A stretch of DNA of 64,000 nt from JABMPJ01 sp964345005 (GTDB taxonomy: Bacteria > Verrucomicrobiota > Kiritimatiellia > UBA8416 > JABMPJ01), in assembly GCA_964345005.1 (NCBI GenBank), contig CAYFPQ010000005.1:18052-82051 (forward strand). The letters run 5' to 3'. Below, piece by piece: positions 1 through 9,671 of this stretch; the stretch's first letter is position 1, and each line of letters opens with the position of its first letter. A program made the translations under genes and the position numbers. The notes beneath the pieces are model-generated. The model made no database searches. It saw nothing but the letters and a program-made list of their open reading frames with translations, and was not told where the DNA came from.

Positions 1-2
1 TG

Positions 3-1370
3 CCGAGCGGATTCGAGGGCAACCTGTTTCGGATTGACGGGGAAGAGAACCTGCTGGCCACGGTGGTGGCCTTTGGCGAATCGTTCATGACACCCTGGCT
101 GCGGCTGGATGTGCCGGTTACGATCAGGACGACGGATGCGGTCAATGTCAAAGCCGCCTATGTCGTTGGTGCGGCCAACCTCGGCGTTTTCAAGGTCCCG
201 TTCGAACGGGATGGCCATACGATTACCGTAAAGATTCCGCAGTTCCGCGGTTCGGCGGCCGTGCTCCTGGCCAAGAAGGGCCGGTTCGTCAGTGTGGAGA
301 CATCCCTGCCGATGACATCGGCCGGCGGAACGTATGCATTTGACCTGGTCGCCGACAATCTGACCGACGAGACCTGGAGTTGGAAAAACACCGTCTGGCT
401 TGGGCACAAACGCGAGTGGCATTGGGAGGAAACCCCGGCTGGCGAGAGCGTGACGAAGCCGTTCCATGTCACGGTGCCCGGAGATACTGAAAAGCCCTTC
501 ACGCAGATGAAGTTGGCCAAGGATGTCGAGAGCCGGTTGCCCATCGAAGACGGAGGCAAGAACCATATGGCGACGTTCGAGTTCTTCGTGCAGCCGCCCG
601 TTTCGGCTACGCTTTCACCGTCGCGCGCGCTGGTGGAGCGCACTCTCTCGAATACTGGACAGGGTGGATACAAGCCGTTTTATGCCGTACACCCGTTGCA
701 TGTCTATGACGGCGAGATGGCCGAGTTCACGCTGGGGATCATGAACAATACCTCGAGTACGAAGACGTTGGCCGTCGAGATCAACGGCGGGAACGTCACG
801 ATTTCCGATGTTCCCGGCTCCGTGAAGATGGGGCCGATGAGTCAGCGCAATGTTGCAGTGGTAGTGCGCGGCGCCGGATGCGGTGCGAGTTCGCTGCATG
901 TCGACATCAAAGACGGGAACAAGGTCGTCTCGACCTTCGATCTGCCGATTCAGGTCTTTGGGACAAGCCTGGCGGAAGCGGACATGGGTGGCGTTAAGCG
1001 TGTCTCTCTCCTCTACGACTTGTGGGGTCGCACGAAGACCAACGGATCCGAAGCCAAAGCGATACATTTGAACGGTGTCGATGTTGGTCCGCTGGTCAGT
1101 GGCGGCGCATATCCGGTGTGGTACTCGCGCACGCGCGCCGAACTGAACGAAGCGGCGGTGCAGGCGCTCGAAGTCGATAACGAGGTGTCCATCACAAATC
1201 CGGGCTCGACTTTCTGGAAGATCCGAAACGTGGTTCTTGAGATTACGCTCTCAGACGGCAGCACGGTACACCTCAAGGCCGAACCGGGCGCGATCTCTTT
1301 CCCGGCGAATCACTTCAGGGCGGAAGGAAAATGCCTGGACGCGAACACGCCGTTTGAATTCAGGATGTGA
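3..1370 (+). CDS. C-terminal part of a large beta-rich protein (5' truncated)
   Basis: The reading frame is already open at the left edge of the window (codons from base 3), so the real start lies outside; the GTG at 63 is only an internal candidate. About 455 residues are visible. They look like a series of beta-sandwich domains, with alternating short hydrophobic strands and many Val, Thr and Gly residues, and no transmembrane segment or catalytic motif. I do not recognise the family. The position directly before a secreted DUF6259-like glycosidase suggests it is the C-terminal accessory region of another extracellular glycan-active protein, but that is inference from context only. The stop at 1370 is followed by a palindromic repeat. 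Confidence 0.6.
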   Translation, partial: PSGFEGNLFRIDGEENLLATVVAFGESFMTPWLRLDVPVTIRTTDAVNVKAAYVVGAANLGVFKVPFERDGHTITVKIPQFRGSAAVLLAKKGRFVSVETSLPMTSAGGTYAFDLVADNLTDETWSWKNTVWLGHKREWHWEETPAGESVTKPFHVTVPGDTEKPFTQMKLAKDVESRLPIEDGGKNHMATFEFFVQPPVSATLSPSRALVERTLSNTGQGGYKPFYAVHPLHVYDGEMAEFTLGIMNNTSSTKTLAVEINGGNVTISDVPGSVKMGPMSQRNVAVVVRGAGCGASSLHVDIKDGNKVVSTFDLPIQVFGTSLAEADMGGVKRVSLLYDLWGRTKTNGSEAKAIHLNGVDVGPLVSGGAYPVWYSRTRAELNEAAVQALEVDNEVSITNPGSTFWKIRNVVLEITLSDGSTVHLKAEPGAISFPANHFRAEGKCLDANTPFEFRM

Positions 1371-1380
1371 GGAGAGTGGT

Positions 1381-1476
1381 GAGAACTACGAATGAATGCG
1401 AATAGACTCGAATATGTTTTTAGACGCCCTTAAGCCTCTCTTCATTTGCGCTCATTGGCGTCCATTCGCGGTTCTC
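1381..1476. repeat. 33-bp imperfect inverted repeat, 'cgaatg' word family
   Basis: Arms 1381-1413 and 1444-1476 are reverse complements at most positions (both read gagaac..cgaatg in one orientation), around a 30-base centre. Most mismatches are transitions. Each arm is itself made of a short word resembling 'gcgaatgnac' repeated about every 10 bases. A related single arm occurs at 26565-26600. The right arm lies inside the N-terminal codons of the following gene. Confidence 0.75.
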
Positions 1477-4400
1477 TGGTGCCTCTTGTTCCCGGTACTG
1501 AGCGCGTTGGGTGTGGGCATCGATCTGACCGTCACCAACGGCAATATGGCTGTCACCAACTGGGTAGCCGAAGCGACGCTGGACTTGGCCGGGGCGCGTG
1601 ATCTGCTGGGCGATCCGGGTGAACCGGAGGAGATCGCTGTCTACGATGTGGACGGTGCCGAGGGGCTTGTGCCGTGGCAACTCGATGCGACCGCCGTGAC
1701 GGGCGTCTATACGGTGGCCTGGCGCGTGCCTGGCGCCCTGGAGGCCAACGCGGCTCGCCATTTCGAGCTGCGGTTTGAAGCGACCAATTCGCCAGTCGAT
1801 CCGCAAAGCGTAACGATCGCAACCAATGCTGGCGGTATTGCGGTTGACAACGAAGAGATCTCTCTTTTTCACAACTCCGGTGGACTGATTACTGAGGTCA
1901 GCGTCGGCGCGGCCTCGACATGGCTGAACTGGAACGACTTAGTGAATGGCGGCGTCGGCGTTTTCAACTTGAGATACCTGGCTGCCGACAGCCTGACCGC
2001 GAGTGCAACGGGGGGATTGCGCGTGGTGGTTGAGACCTCCAAGGAATATCACGAATACCTGGGGCCGGGGCAGTATACAAACGCACCATCCCATCCGCGG
2101 GCGACCTACCGGTTCACCTCCTTCGCGGGCCTTCCCTTCACGCGAATCGAAGCCGACATCACGCAGGACTTTGCGTACTCATGGGATGGCGTCCACTTCA
2201 TCTGGACCTTCTTCAACGACGAGTTCTTCACAAAGTACTGCACCTCCGAACACAGTGGCACCATCATGCACACGGGTTCAAACTACGAAGGGTCCCGGTG
2301 GTCGAGCGTTTTCAACACGAACATGATGATGGCGGTGTGTCCCGGCAACAGTACCGCCGTCTATGACGGAGGAGAAGGGTTTTTCGGCTCCAATCTCAAG
2401 TCCGGCAGTGCCCCCATGATCGGTCTGCATTATCCCTGGCAGGGCGCGCTCCTGTTCGGGGAAGGGGCCGAGACCGCTGCCGCCATTGCGAGCTACTGTG
2501 ATTACTGGAGCGCGGTGATTGCCGATCCACCGGTGGTCGAAGTCTACTTGTCTGAAGCGATGTCGAGCCTGACCAACGCCGAGTATGAGGTGCAGGCGCG
2601 ACGGGATGCCATGGGCGCAATGTATGGGACCAACTGGTTGAAAGAGCATGTCATTACCACGATCGCCGGGCGCTATGCCGTTACGGCACGCGAAAAGATC
2701 GAAAGCGGGCTCTACGAAGAAGCGGCCGTCGACCTAGAGACCTGCACGAACCTGCTGGCCGTCACGCCGACTGCCGATATCGTCGAAGCCGGACAGCTTC
2801 AAGCCAGTCTCGTTGAGGATTATCCCTGCCTGGCCAACAGTAACGCCGTCTATATCTGGTCTACGCCGAGTAACGGCGCAGGACTGGTCAGCGTGTATGA
2901 CAAACAGACCGAACGGGAGTTTCTGGCCAACGACGTCACACAGGCCGACTGGTGGGACCTGTCCGTCAAGAACAGTGCCGGTGAGGGCGCTTCCTGTCAA
3001 AACGGGGATATGACCTGTCAGGTCAGTTATACGGCCGACACCAGTGCTGCGGTCTTGAACATGCAGTGGTCGACCAATGTGGTGGTCGACGTTCAGGCGT
3101 GGCTATCCACGACCAACGGCCTGCTGCGCGCTACAATCGCCGTTCAAACCAACGCCCCAGACACGGGACTTACCATGGTGACCTTTCCCAAGCTAACCGA
3201 TATCTTGCCGCTGTCGCCCGGGGCGCAGGATGACGAAGTGCTGGAGACTCGGGACCTCGGCTGGCGCAAGCCCTCACCGCTGGTCTCCTCTGCCGCGTCC
3301 GATACGGCTTATCCGAACGGCATGCAGTTCTCCGCGCTTCTGGACGGAAGCAACGGGCTGTACATTGCCGAAGAAGACGCTTTGGTCAACCGCAAGAACA
3401 TTACCTGGACACCTGACCACGACAGCCTCACGATCGATCTGACCGTTTCGCATCCGGTCCTCAATTGGGGCGCGGCCGCGCTGACCGTGACGTATCAATC
3501 GCCGGGCGATATCGTCCTGGGTCCGTTTCGGGGCGACTGGTATGATGCCGCGCGCCTGTACCGGAAATGGGCGCTCACGGCGCCCTGGTGCGCCAAGGGC
3601 CCCGTCCACACGCGACTGGACCTTCCAGCGTGGTTCGTCAATGCCCCGTACTGGACGGTTGCCTCTCTGCGGGATGAATTCGGGGTTCAGTCCGAACTCG
3701 ACAAGCATGCCTTCTACGACATGCCCGTTACCATCGCGCATGCCTACCGGTATGGCTCGGTTCTTGGGATGGAAGAATCAGATCGCTGCGGCGAGTATCT
3801 GCCGCCGATTCTGAACAATCAGCGTTTTCGATCCGCGGTGACAAACCTGCAGAGCGAGGGCGTGCGCATTGTGCCCTACATCAACGGCTACGTATGGGAC
3901 AGGGATACGGAGAACTACCGGAATTTGAACGGGTCCAACGCCGTGGTATGGCTGAATGCGCAGGGGCAGTTGAGAGAATTCACGGCTTACGGCGGCGGTC
4001 AGCACCTGATGGGCATGTGCCCGGCCGCGGACTTGTGGCAGGACCATCTCAAGGGCATTACCAGCAACCTTTTCGACCGCTGCGGGATCGACGGGCTGTA
4101 CTTCGATTTTCTCATCTTCAATGTCACAGATTGCTATAACGAGGATCACGGGCATGCGATCGGCGGCGGGAACTACTGGTCGGGCGGGGTGCATGATCTT
4201 CTTGAGGGATGCCGGGCTGTGGCGACCAATATCAATACGAACGCCATTTTCGCAACTGAAAACGTCGGTGAAGCCTATATCGATGTTGTTGACGCGTTCC
4301 TGTCGCTCGGGCACACGACCACCACGGCGCCGTTGTTCCCGGCCGTTTATCACGGGTACGCCAACGTGTTTGGCGGGGACCAGAATAAGTACAACCCCGA

Positions 4401-4935
4401 ATACCTCGGGCGCTGGTGGCTGATGGGGGGGCAGAACGGATGGCGCGGGCCGGAACTGCCCATGGCAGGAATAACCTATTATTCGGGTCAGGATATTTCG
4501 AACTTCACGAATTCGGGGCTCTACTACAAGCGCCTGCTCGACTGCCGCGTAGCGTTCGCAACGCCGTACCTGGGCTATGGCGAGATGCTCAGGCCGCCGG
4601 ACATCAGCGGCAGCCTGCCGACGGTTAGCATGACCGGCCCCTATGGCAGTCTTGATGTGCCGGTGGTCGAGGGGTCCGCCTGGAAGGCGCCGGATGGCCG
4701 GGTAGGCCTCTTCTTTCTGAATTACGACGAGGATGATGCGCATGAGTTTATCTGGTCGGTGGATCTGGCCGAAACAGGCTGGGACGGAAGTATAACCAAC
4801 CTGGTGCTGAGTTCGTGGAGTGAGTCCAATGGATTGCAGGTTGTTGAGAGCGGCCTGAGCGGCGGCGATTTGTATCGAACCTCTAATCTTCCCGCGCTTG
4901 GTATCATGGCCCTCAAGCTGGAGGCGGCACAATGA
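1396..4935 (+). CDS. secreted DUF6259-like glycoside hydrolase (TIM barrel)
   Basis: A 1179-residue protein with an N-terminal hydrophobic export signal (FAVLWCLLFPVLSALG), then a beta-rich N-terminal region. From about residue 740 a glycosidase-like TIM barrel contains strand motifs such as GVRIVPYINGYVWD and GIDGLYFDFLIF, where the Asp residues sit as expected for carboxylate catalysts. A C-terminal beta domain follows. I assign it to the DUF6259 glycosidase-like group from the overall pattern; the substrate is unknown. The start is uncertain: ATG 1396 and in-frame ATG 1414 both lie inside the inverted repeat and neither has a good ribosome binding site. The stop overlaps the next start by 4 bases, so the two genes are probably translationally coupled. 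Residue numbers assume the 1396 start. Confidence 0.7.
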   Translation: MRIDSNMFLDALKPLFICAHWRPFAVLWCLLFPVLSALGVGIDLTVTNGNMAVTNWVAEATLDLAGARDLLGDPGEPEEIAVYDVDGAEGLVPWQLDATAVTGVYTVAWRVPGALEANAARHFELRFEATNSPVDPQSVTIATNAGGIAVDNEEISLFHNSGGLITEVSVGAASTWLNWNDLVNGGVGVFNLRYLAADSLTASATGGLRVVVETSKEYHEYLGPGQYTNAPSHPRATYRFTSFAGLPFTRIEADITQDFAYSWDGVHFIWTFFNDEFFTKYCTSEHSGTIMHTGSNYEGSRWSSVFNTNMMMAVCPGNSTAVYDGGEGFFGSNLKSGSAPMIGLHYPWQGALLFGEGAETAAAIASYCDYWSAVIADPPVVEVYLSEAMSSLTNAEYEVQARRDAMGAMYGTNWLKEHVITTIAGRYAVTAREKIESGLYEEAAVDLETCTNLLAVTPTADIVEAGQLQASLVEDYPCLANSNAVYIWSTPSNGAGLVSVYDKQTEREFLANDVTQADWWDLSVKNSAGEGASCQNGDMTCQVSYTADTSAAVLNMQWSTNVVVDVQAWLSTTNGLLRATIAVQTNAPDTGLTMVTFPKLTDILPLSPGAQDDEVLETRDLGWRKPSPLVSSAASDTAYPNGMQFSALLDGSNGLYIAEEDALVNRKNITWTPDHDSLTIDLTVSHPVLNWGAAALTVTYQSPGDIVLGPFRGDWYDAARLYRKWALTAPWCAKGPVHTRLDLPAWFVNAPYWTVASLRDEFGVQSELDKHAFYDMPVTIAHAYRYGSVLGMEESDRCGEYLPPILNNQRFRSAVTNLQSEGVRIVPYINGYVWDRDTENYRNLNGSNAVVWLNAQGQLREFTAYGGGQHLMGMCPAADLWQDHLKGITSNLFDRCGIDGLYFDFLIFNVTDCYNEDHGHAIGGGNYWSGGVHDLLEGCRAVATNINTNAIFATENVGEAYIDVVDAFLSLGHTTTTAPLFPAVYHGYANVFGGDQNKYNPEYLGRWWLMGGQNGWRGPELPMAGITYYSGQDISNFTNSGLYYKRLLDCRVAFATPYLGYGEMLRPPDISGSLPTVSMTGPYGSLDVPVVEGSAWKAPDGRVGLFFLNYDEDDAHEFIWSVDLAETGWDGSITNLVLSSWSESNGLQVVESGLSGGDLYRTSNLPALGIMALKLEAAQ

Positions 4936-5873
4936 GCCTGACTATGGGAAACGTTATTATGCCTGTCCATCCGTGGTTATACTCCTCTTTGGTTGTGGCT
5001 ATTCAACTCCTGCTGTTCACGGTATCCGCTTCCCGTGCAGCGTTTGTTCCGCCGGGCTGTGTTGAAGCCGATGGCACGCAGCAAGGCGAATGGGGTTATG
5101 CCACGCGCATTATTCATACAAAGACAGGCATCGAGATGGCTTTGATTCCTTCGGGAACCTTTGTGATGGGGTCGGACGCGATCTACTCAAACTCACAACC
5201 CCCTCATGAGGTTTCGATACGGCATCCGTTCTATATGGCCCTGACCGAGCTGACCAACGGGCAGTATCGCGAGTTTGTCAATGCAAGCGGTTACAATGGC
5301 GCGCCGGATACGGACCCGGAGGAGGACCTTTGCCTGCGGCACTGGGGGGGGGAGAGTCTGATGTCGACGAACGACGCCTATCCAGTGGTGTGGGTTTCGT
5401 GGAGTAACGCACAGGCTTTTTGCTCCTGGAGTGGTCTTGAATTGCCGACCGAAGCCGAGTGGGAGTATGCCTGTCGTTCCGGCGCCGGCACTCTTTACTA
5501 CTACGGCAACGATCAGAACATGTTCACCAATTACGGTTGGACGGTTTTTAACAGTGATGCATTGACTCATCCGGTGGAACAGAAGACGCCGAACGCCTGG
5601 GGTTTGTATGACATGCTGGGCAACGTGTGGGAATGGGCGCTCGATGACTACGTCTACCGCTACGAAGGCGCGCCTACAAACGGGATGGCGCGAATTGAGG
5701 GACGATGGACGAAGGTGGTGCGAGGAGGCGGCTGGGGCGTGACACCGCAACCGATCAGCAGTAGTTGTGCGGTCCGCTTCAACTACGCGCCGAACCTTGC
5801 CTCCAACAATATCGGGTTTCGGGTCATTTTGAGAATTGGGAAACTGCGGGGGGCGCTGTTTGAATTTCAATAA
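4932..5873 (+). CDS. secreted FGE/sulfatase-modifying-factor-fold protein
   Basis: A 313-residue protein with a signal peptide (hydrophobic LVVAIQLLLFTVSA, about residues 20-33), then an FGE-sulfatase (SUMF1) domain. Family motifs visible are MALIPSGTFVMGS, the PVVWVSWSNAQAFCSW segment, LPTEAEWEYACR, LGNVWEWALDD, RGGGWG and a final NIGFRVI. True formylglycine-generating enzymes carry two copper-binding cysteines near the RGGS/CR region. Here the corresponding stretch (GGWGVTPQPISSSCAVR) keeps one Cys at most, so sulfatase activation is doubtful. A non-catalytic or glycan-binding role beside the glycosidase seems likelier. The start is supported by GAGG 7 bases upstream and by the ATGA overlap with the preceding stop. 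Confidence 0.8.
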   Translation: MSLTMGNVIMPVHPWLYSSLVVAIQLLLFTVSASRAAFVPPGCVEADGTQQGEWGYATRIIHTKTGIEMALIPSGTFVMGSDAIYSNSQPPHEVSIRHPFYMALTELTNGQYREFVNASGYNGAPDTDPEEDLCLRHWGGESLMSTNDAYPVVWVSWSNAQAFCSWSGLELPTEAEWEYACRSGAGTLYYYGNDQNMFTNYGWTVFNSDALTHPVEQKTPNAWGLYDMLGNVWEWALDDYVYRYEGAPTNGMARIEGRWTKVVRGGGWGVTPQPISSSCAVRFNYAPNLASNNIGFRVILRIGKLRGALFEFQ

Positions 5874-5911
5874 TATCAGGAATCCTTAGAAACAGTAAAG
5901 GTGAACATTTT

Positions 5912-8182
5912 ATGCGCGCTGGAAAGAATCGAAGAAGAACGTGCCTGTACCGTGACATAAGACAGCCGGTCGAAGTCCGAGTCAACGATCTGCTGGATCG
6001 AATGACTCTGGAGGAGAAGATTCGTGAAACTGGATTTGTGATGGGGAAAACGCTGCTTGAAAATAACAGGTACGCACCGACTCTGGTTGAGAAACGGTTC
6101 GGCAATATGGGCATCGGCGGCATCATGGACCCTCATCAGGGCGGACGACGAACGGCGAGAATCGTTAATGCCTTGCAGAAATATCTGGTGGATCGAACCC
6201 GCCTTGGCATTCCGGCCCTGATCATGGCCGAATGTCTGCATGGTCATCTCTCACCGGGTGCAACCACGTTTCCGCAGTCCATCGGCTTGTCCTGTTCCTG
6301 GAATCCCGGAATGATCAGAAGAATGGCTGCGGCGGTTGCCGGGGAAGCGAGCGCAGTCGGAATCCGTCAATGTCTCAGTCCCAATTTGGATCTTGGCCGT
6401 GATCCGCGCTGGGGCCGCGTGGAGGAGACTTACGGGGAAGATGTTCATCTATGCACACAAATGGGGCTGGCTTATGTGGAGGGGATGCAGGGCGGGAAAG
6501 ACCCCCTTGCCCCGGAAAAACTGGCGGTAACGGTGAAGCACTTTGCCGGGCACTGCGATCCACAGGGCGGCCTCAATATCGGTCCAGCCGATATTGGAGA
6601 ACGTAAGCTCCGTGAAGAATATCTGCCGCCGTTCAAAGCGGCGGTGGAAGCCGGGGCATTGTCGGTCATGAACGCCTACAACGAGATAGACGGAGTGCCC
6701 TGCGTGGCTTCCAAATTTCTTCTGCGGAAAATTCTTCGTGAAGAATGGGGCTTTGAAGGCTATGTCTTTGCCGATTTCGGATCCGTGGAATTATTGGGTT
6801 CCTTGTGTCACAACCTCACCGATTCTCGGCAGGAAGCCGGTCGTATCGCCTTTGAAGCTGGTGTAGACTTGGAAACGTGCCAGAACCATTGTTATGATAA
6901 GAAGCTGTTGGAGCTTGTCAGAAAGGGCAAGGTGTCGGAGAAGCGTCTGGACGAAGCGGTTGGCAACATCTTGCGGGTCAAGTTTATGACCGGGCTTTTT
7001 GATCGTCCCTACGTGAATGAGGGGCGGGCGCTGGAAATCGTTCACTGCAATAAACACGTTAAGCTCGCGCGTCGGCTGGCGGGTGAATCCATTGTCCTTC
7101 TGAAAAACGAGAAAAACCTGCTGCCGATCGATAAGCGCAAGCTCTTCTCGGTCGCGGTTATAGGGCCCAATGCGGATGTGGCTGAATGTGGGGATTACTG
7201 TTTTCCGAAGACGGAAGACGTGAGCCCTCTTGAAGGTATTCGCGCCGCAGTGCAGTCAAAGACAAAAGTAACCTTCGCATCGGGCTGCGATATGCATGAT
7301 CTGAGTAAAGACGGTTTTGATGAGGCGGTGCAGGCTGCACGTGATGCCGATGTGGCCCTGATGTTCATGGGCGGATCAAGCATGAGTCTGGGTGGTGTCG
7401 GGTGGGTCATTGACGGTAAGCCGACCCGGCCGTCAACGTGTGGAGAGGGATTTGATCGTGCGGATCTGAACCTGCCGGGAGTCCAGCAGGAGTTGGTCGC
7501 GGCAGTGGCCGAAACCGGCACACCGGTGGTCGTTGTGCTTATCAATGGTCGACCCTTGAGCACGGCTTGGATTGCCGAACACATTCCGGCTGTTCTGGAG
7601 GCTTGGTATCCGGGAGAACAGGGGGGGCATGCGATTGCCGACATTCTGTTCGGCAAGGTCAATCCATCGGCCAAGCTGACGATGACCATTCCGCGATCAG
7701 TAGGGCAGGTTCCCATCTACTACTGTCGGAAGCCTTCCGCGGGCGGTTACTATAAAATGCCAGGAGCGCCTGGCCGGCCGGGCCGGGACTACGTGTATTC
7801 AGAGTCTTCGCCGCTCTACGACTTCGGTTATGGGCTGAGTTACACCCGCTTCCGCTACAGCAAATTGCGCGTTTCGCCTTCAAGGATCGCTCCTGATGGT
7901 ATGGTCACTGTGAGCGTTACGATCCGTAATGCCGGTGACAGGGCGGGCAAAGAAGTCGTCCAGCTTTACATCAATGATGTTGTCAGCAGTGTCACCACGC
8001 CCGTCAAATTGCTGAAGCGATTTGAGAAAATCACGCTTAAACCGGGCGAGGTCAAGACCGTGACCTTTGAAATTGGACCAGAAGATTTGAGTTTGCTGAA
8101 CGAAGAGATGCAGCGAATCGTCGAGCCAGGTGCTTTTGAGGTTATCGTCGGCGGCCTGAAGAAACAATTTGAGGTCGTGTGA
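5912..8182 (+). CDS. glycoside hydrolase family 3 (beta-glucosidase/beta-xylosidase type)
   Basis: A 756-residue GH3 enzyme without a signal peptide, so probably cytoplasmic. The N-terminal barrel contains LDLGRDPRWGRVEETYGED, KHFAGH and the nucleophile region GFEGYVFADFGS, in which Asp288 takes the place of the usual SDW Asp. The second alpha/beta domain follows (GESIVLLKNEKNLLPI, AVIGPNAD). A C-terminal fibronectin-III-like domain starts at about residue 655 (GKEVVQLYIND). It acts on the non-reducing end of beta-linked oligosaccharides; the sugar cannot be told from sequence. AAAGG 8 bases upstream supports the start. A close paralogue lies at 14568-16828. Confidence 0.93.
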   Translation: MRAGKNRRRTCLYRDIRQPVEVRVNDLLDRMTLEEKIRETGFVMGKTLLENNRYAPTLVEKRFGNMGIGGIMDPHQGGRRTARIVNALQKYLVDRTRLGIPALIMAECLHGHLSPGATTFPQSIGLSCSWNPGMIRRMAAAVAGEASAVGIRQCLSPNLDLGRDPRWGRVEETYGEDVHLCTQMGLAYVEGMQGGKDPLAPEKLAVTVKHFAGHCDPQGGLNIGPADIGERKLREEYLPPFKAAVEAGALSVMNAYNEIDGVPCVASKFLLRKILREEWGFEGYVFADFGSVELLGSLCHNLTDSRQEAGRIAFEAGVDLETCQNHCYDKKLLELVRKGKVSEKRLDEAVGNILRVKFMTGLFDRPYVNEGRALEIVHCNKHVKLARRLAGESIVLLKNEKNLLPIDKRKLFSVAVIGPNADVAECGDYCFPKTEDVSPLEGIRAAVQSKTKVTFASGCDMHDLSKDGFDEAVQAARDADVALMFMGGSSMSLGGVGWVIDGKPTRPSTCGEGFDRADLNLPGVQQELVAAVAETGTPVVVVLINGRPLSTAWIAEHIPAVLEAWYPGEQGGHAIADILFGKVNPSAKLTMTIPRSVGQVPIYYCRKPSAGGYYKMPGAPGRPGRDYVYSESSPLYDFGYGLSYTRFRYSKLRVSPSRIAPDGMVTVSVTIRNAGDRAGKEVVQLYINDVVSSVTTPVKLLKRFEKITLKPGEVKTVTFEIGPEDLSLLNEEMQRIVEPGAFEVIVGGLKKQFEVV

Positions 8183-8276
8183 ATCTATCTCGATTTGTCA
8201 TGGCTCTGATGACGTCGGAACAGGAAATGTTAATGTAGTGTGCTGGAAGGATCGGCAGAACATTTGAAAGGATAAG

Positions 8277-9595
8277 ATGAGCATTGATGTCGAACAAATC
8301 GTATGTCCATTACGGGAGACTGGGCCTAGCAATCTGCGGAACAGCGAGGCCGCGGTCATTGAGCTGAAGGACGGTCGCCTGTTTCTTGCCTATACGCATT
8401 TTTACGAGTCTGNNNNNNNNNNNNNNNNNNNNNNNNNNNNNNNNNNNNNNNNNNNNNNNNNNNNNNNNNNNNNNNNNNNNCGGATGACTTCGGCCCCGGC
8501 GATATTCGCGGAAAGCTGTCTGAAGACAGCGGAGCGACGTGGAGTGAACCGTTCATTGTTGAAACGAATACAGCCTGCTGCAATGTCGGACGAATGGCGT
8601 TGTTGAGGCTGAAGAAAAGACATGATGGTTTGCACAGTCATCCGCCTTGTCTGGCGCATATATACGTGGAACTGAACCGGTTCTACACCAACCGCATTCT
8701 GTTCAAGACCTCGGGTGATGAAGGGCGGTCTTGGTCAACGCCCGTTCAGATCAATGATACGGGGACGCTAGGGCATATCTGTCAGCGTGGCGATACCGCG
8801 CTAGTTCTGTCAACCGGGCGGATTCTCGTTCCCGTTTACGGCATGTTTGGTGGTATGTGCGCGAGCTTTGTGTACTACAGCGATGACGGGGGAGACACAT
8901 GGTGCCGTTCTGAAGGCGAGATGGCGGTTAAGTACAGAGATGGCGATCATGTCGCCGGTTTTGACAATTTTGAGGAGCCAGCGGTGGCGGAACTGCACGA
9001 TGGGCGACTGCTCTGCTTCGGTCGGACCAACACGGGCAGGATCTGGCAGTCGTTTTCGTCTGACCAGGGCGTTACCTGGAGCGAACCGGAACCCACGAAG
9101 TTGGCTGCTTCTTATTCCCCTGTTTCCCTGAAGACGATTCCGACGACCGGCAATTTGCTTTGCGTCTGGAACCAGGCGTCGCCGGAGGAAATTTTGTATG
9201 GCTACGGCCGGATGCGGCTGTCGTGCGCGGTGAGCAAAGATGACGGCAAGACATGGACATGCTTCAGAAATCTGGAATCGCTTGACGACCGCGTTCGTAT
9301 CGCGCCCCCGTCCATCGTGGAGGGAGGGGATATACGGAGCGAAGCATTTGCGATCCACGCCCGCAAGGCCCTGTCCGAAAACATGCCTCCGCACAAAGCA
9401 CCTGCCGAGTTTACGGCCCGGTACCCCTGGTTTCCCGGCTACTGTCACAATGACTATCCGTCAGTCGCTTTTACGCGCGACGGCCGTGTAATTATGACTT
9501 ACGGGGTCAGTGACTATGAACAGGCGGGTCTTACATCCGGGCTGAAACTGGTCGTTCACCCCGTTGAATGGCTCTATGAGGGAGGGAATCAATGA
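8277..9595 (+). CDS. BNR-repeat sialidase-like protein, interrupted by an assembly gap
   Basis: One gene split by 68 N. The left part (8277-8412) and the right part (frame through ATG 8594 to the stop at 9595) are in different frames as written, so the gap length is wrong: a length divisible by three would rejoin them. Asp boxes (S-x-D-x-G-x-T/S-W) repeat five times, as SEDSGATW, TSGDEGRSW, SDDGGDTW, SSDQGVTW and SKDDGKTW, typical of six-bladed sialidase propellers. No signal peptide is seen. It presumably removes terminal sialic acid or a related sugar, but BNR proteins also include non-sialidases. AAAGG just upstream supports the start. The next transporter may import the released product. 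Confidence 0.8.
8413..8480. other. assembly gap (68 N)
   Basis: A run of 68 N lies inside the sialidase gene. The flanking coding frames do not agree across it, so its length is an estimate. Confidence 0.99.
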
Positions 9596-9671
9596 CAGGC
9601 GTGACAGGCTGAACACGCGACGGTATGTGGAACTGCTGCATAAGGCGGTAGGTGACTTCTATGAAGAGTGA
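9576..9671 (+). CDS. possible 31-residue peptide between sialidase and symporter
   Basis: A short frame opens at ATG 9576, overlaps the last 20 bases of the sialidase gene in another frame, and stops exactly before the symporter ATG (TGA then ATG). The predicted peptide is charged and probably helical (DRLNTRRYVELLHKAVGDFY) with no membrane segment. The placement fits translational coupling to the sodium:solute symporter, and small soluble accessory peptides are known next to some symporters. It could equally be chance. I know no close family. Confidence 0.35.
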   Translation: MREGINDRRDRLNTRRYVELLHKAVGDFYEE

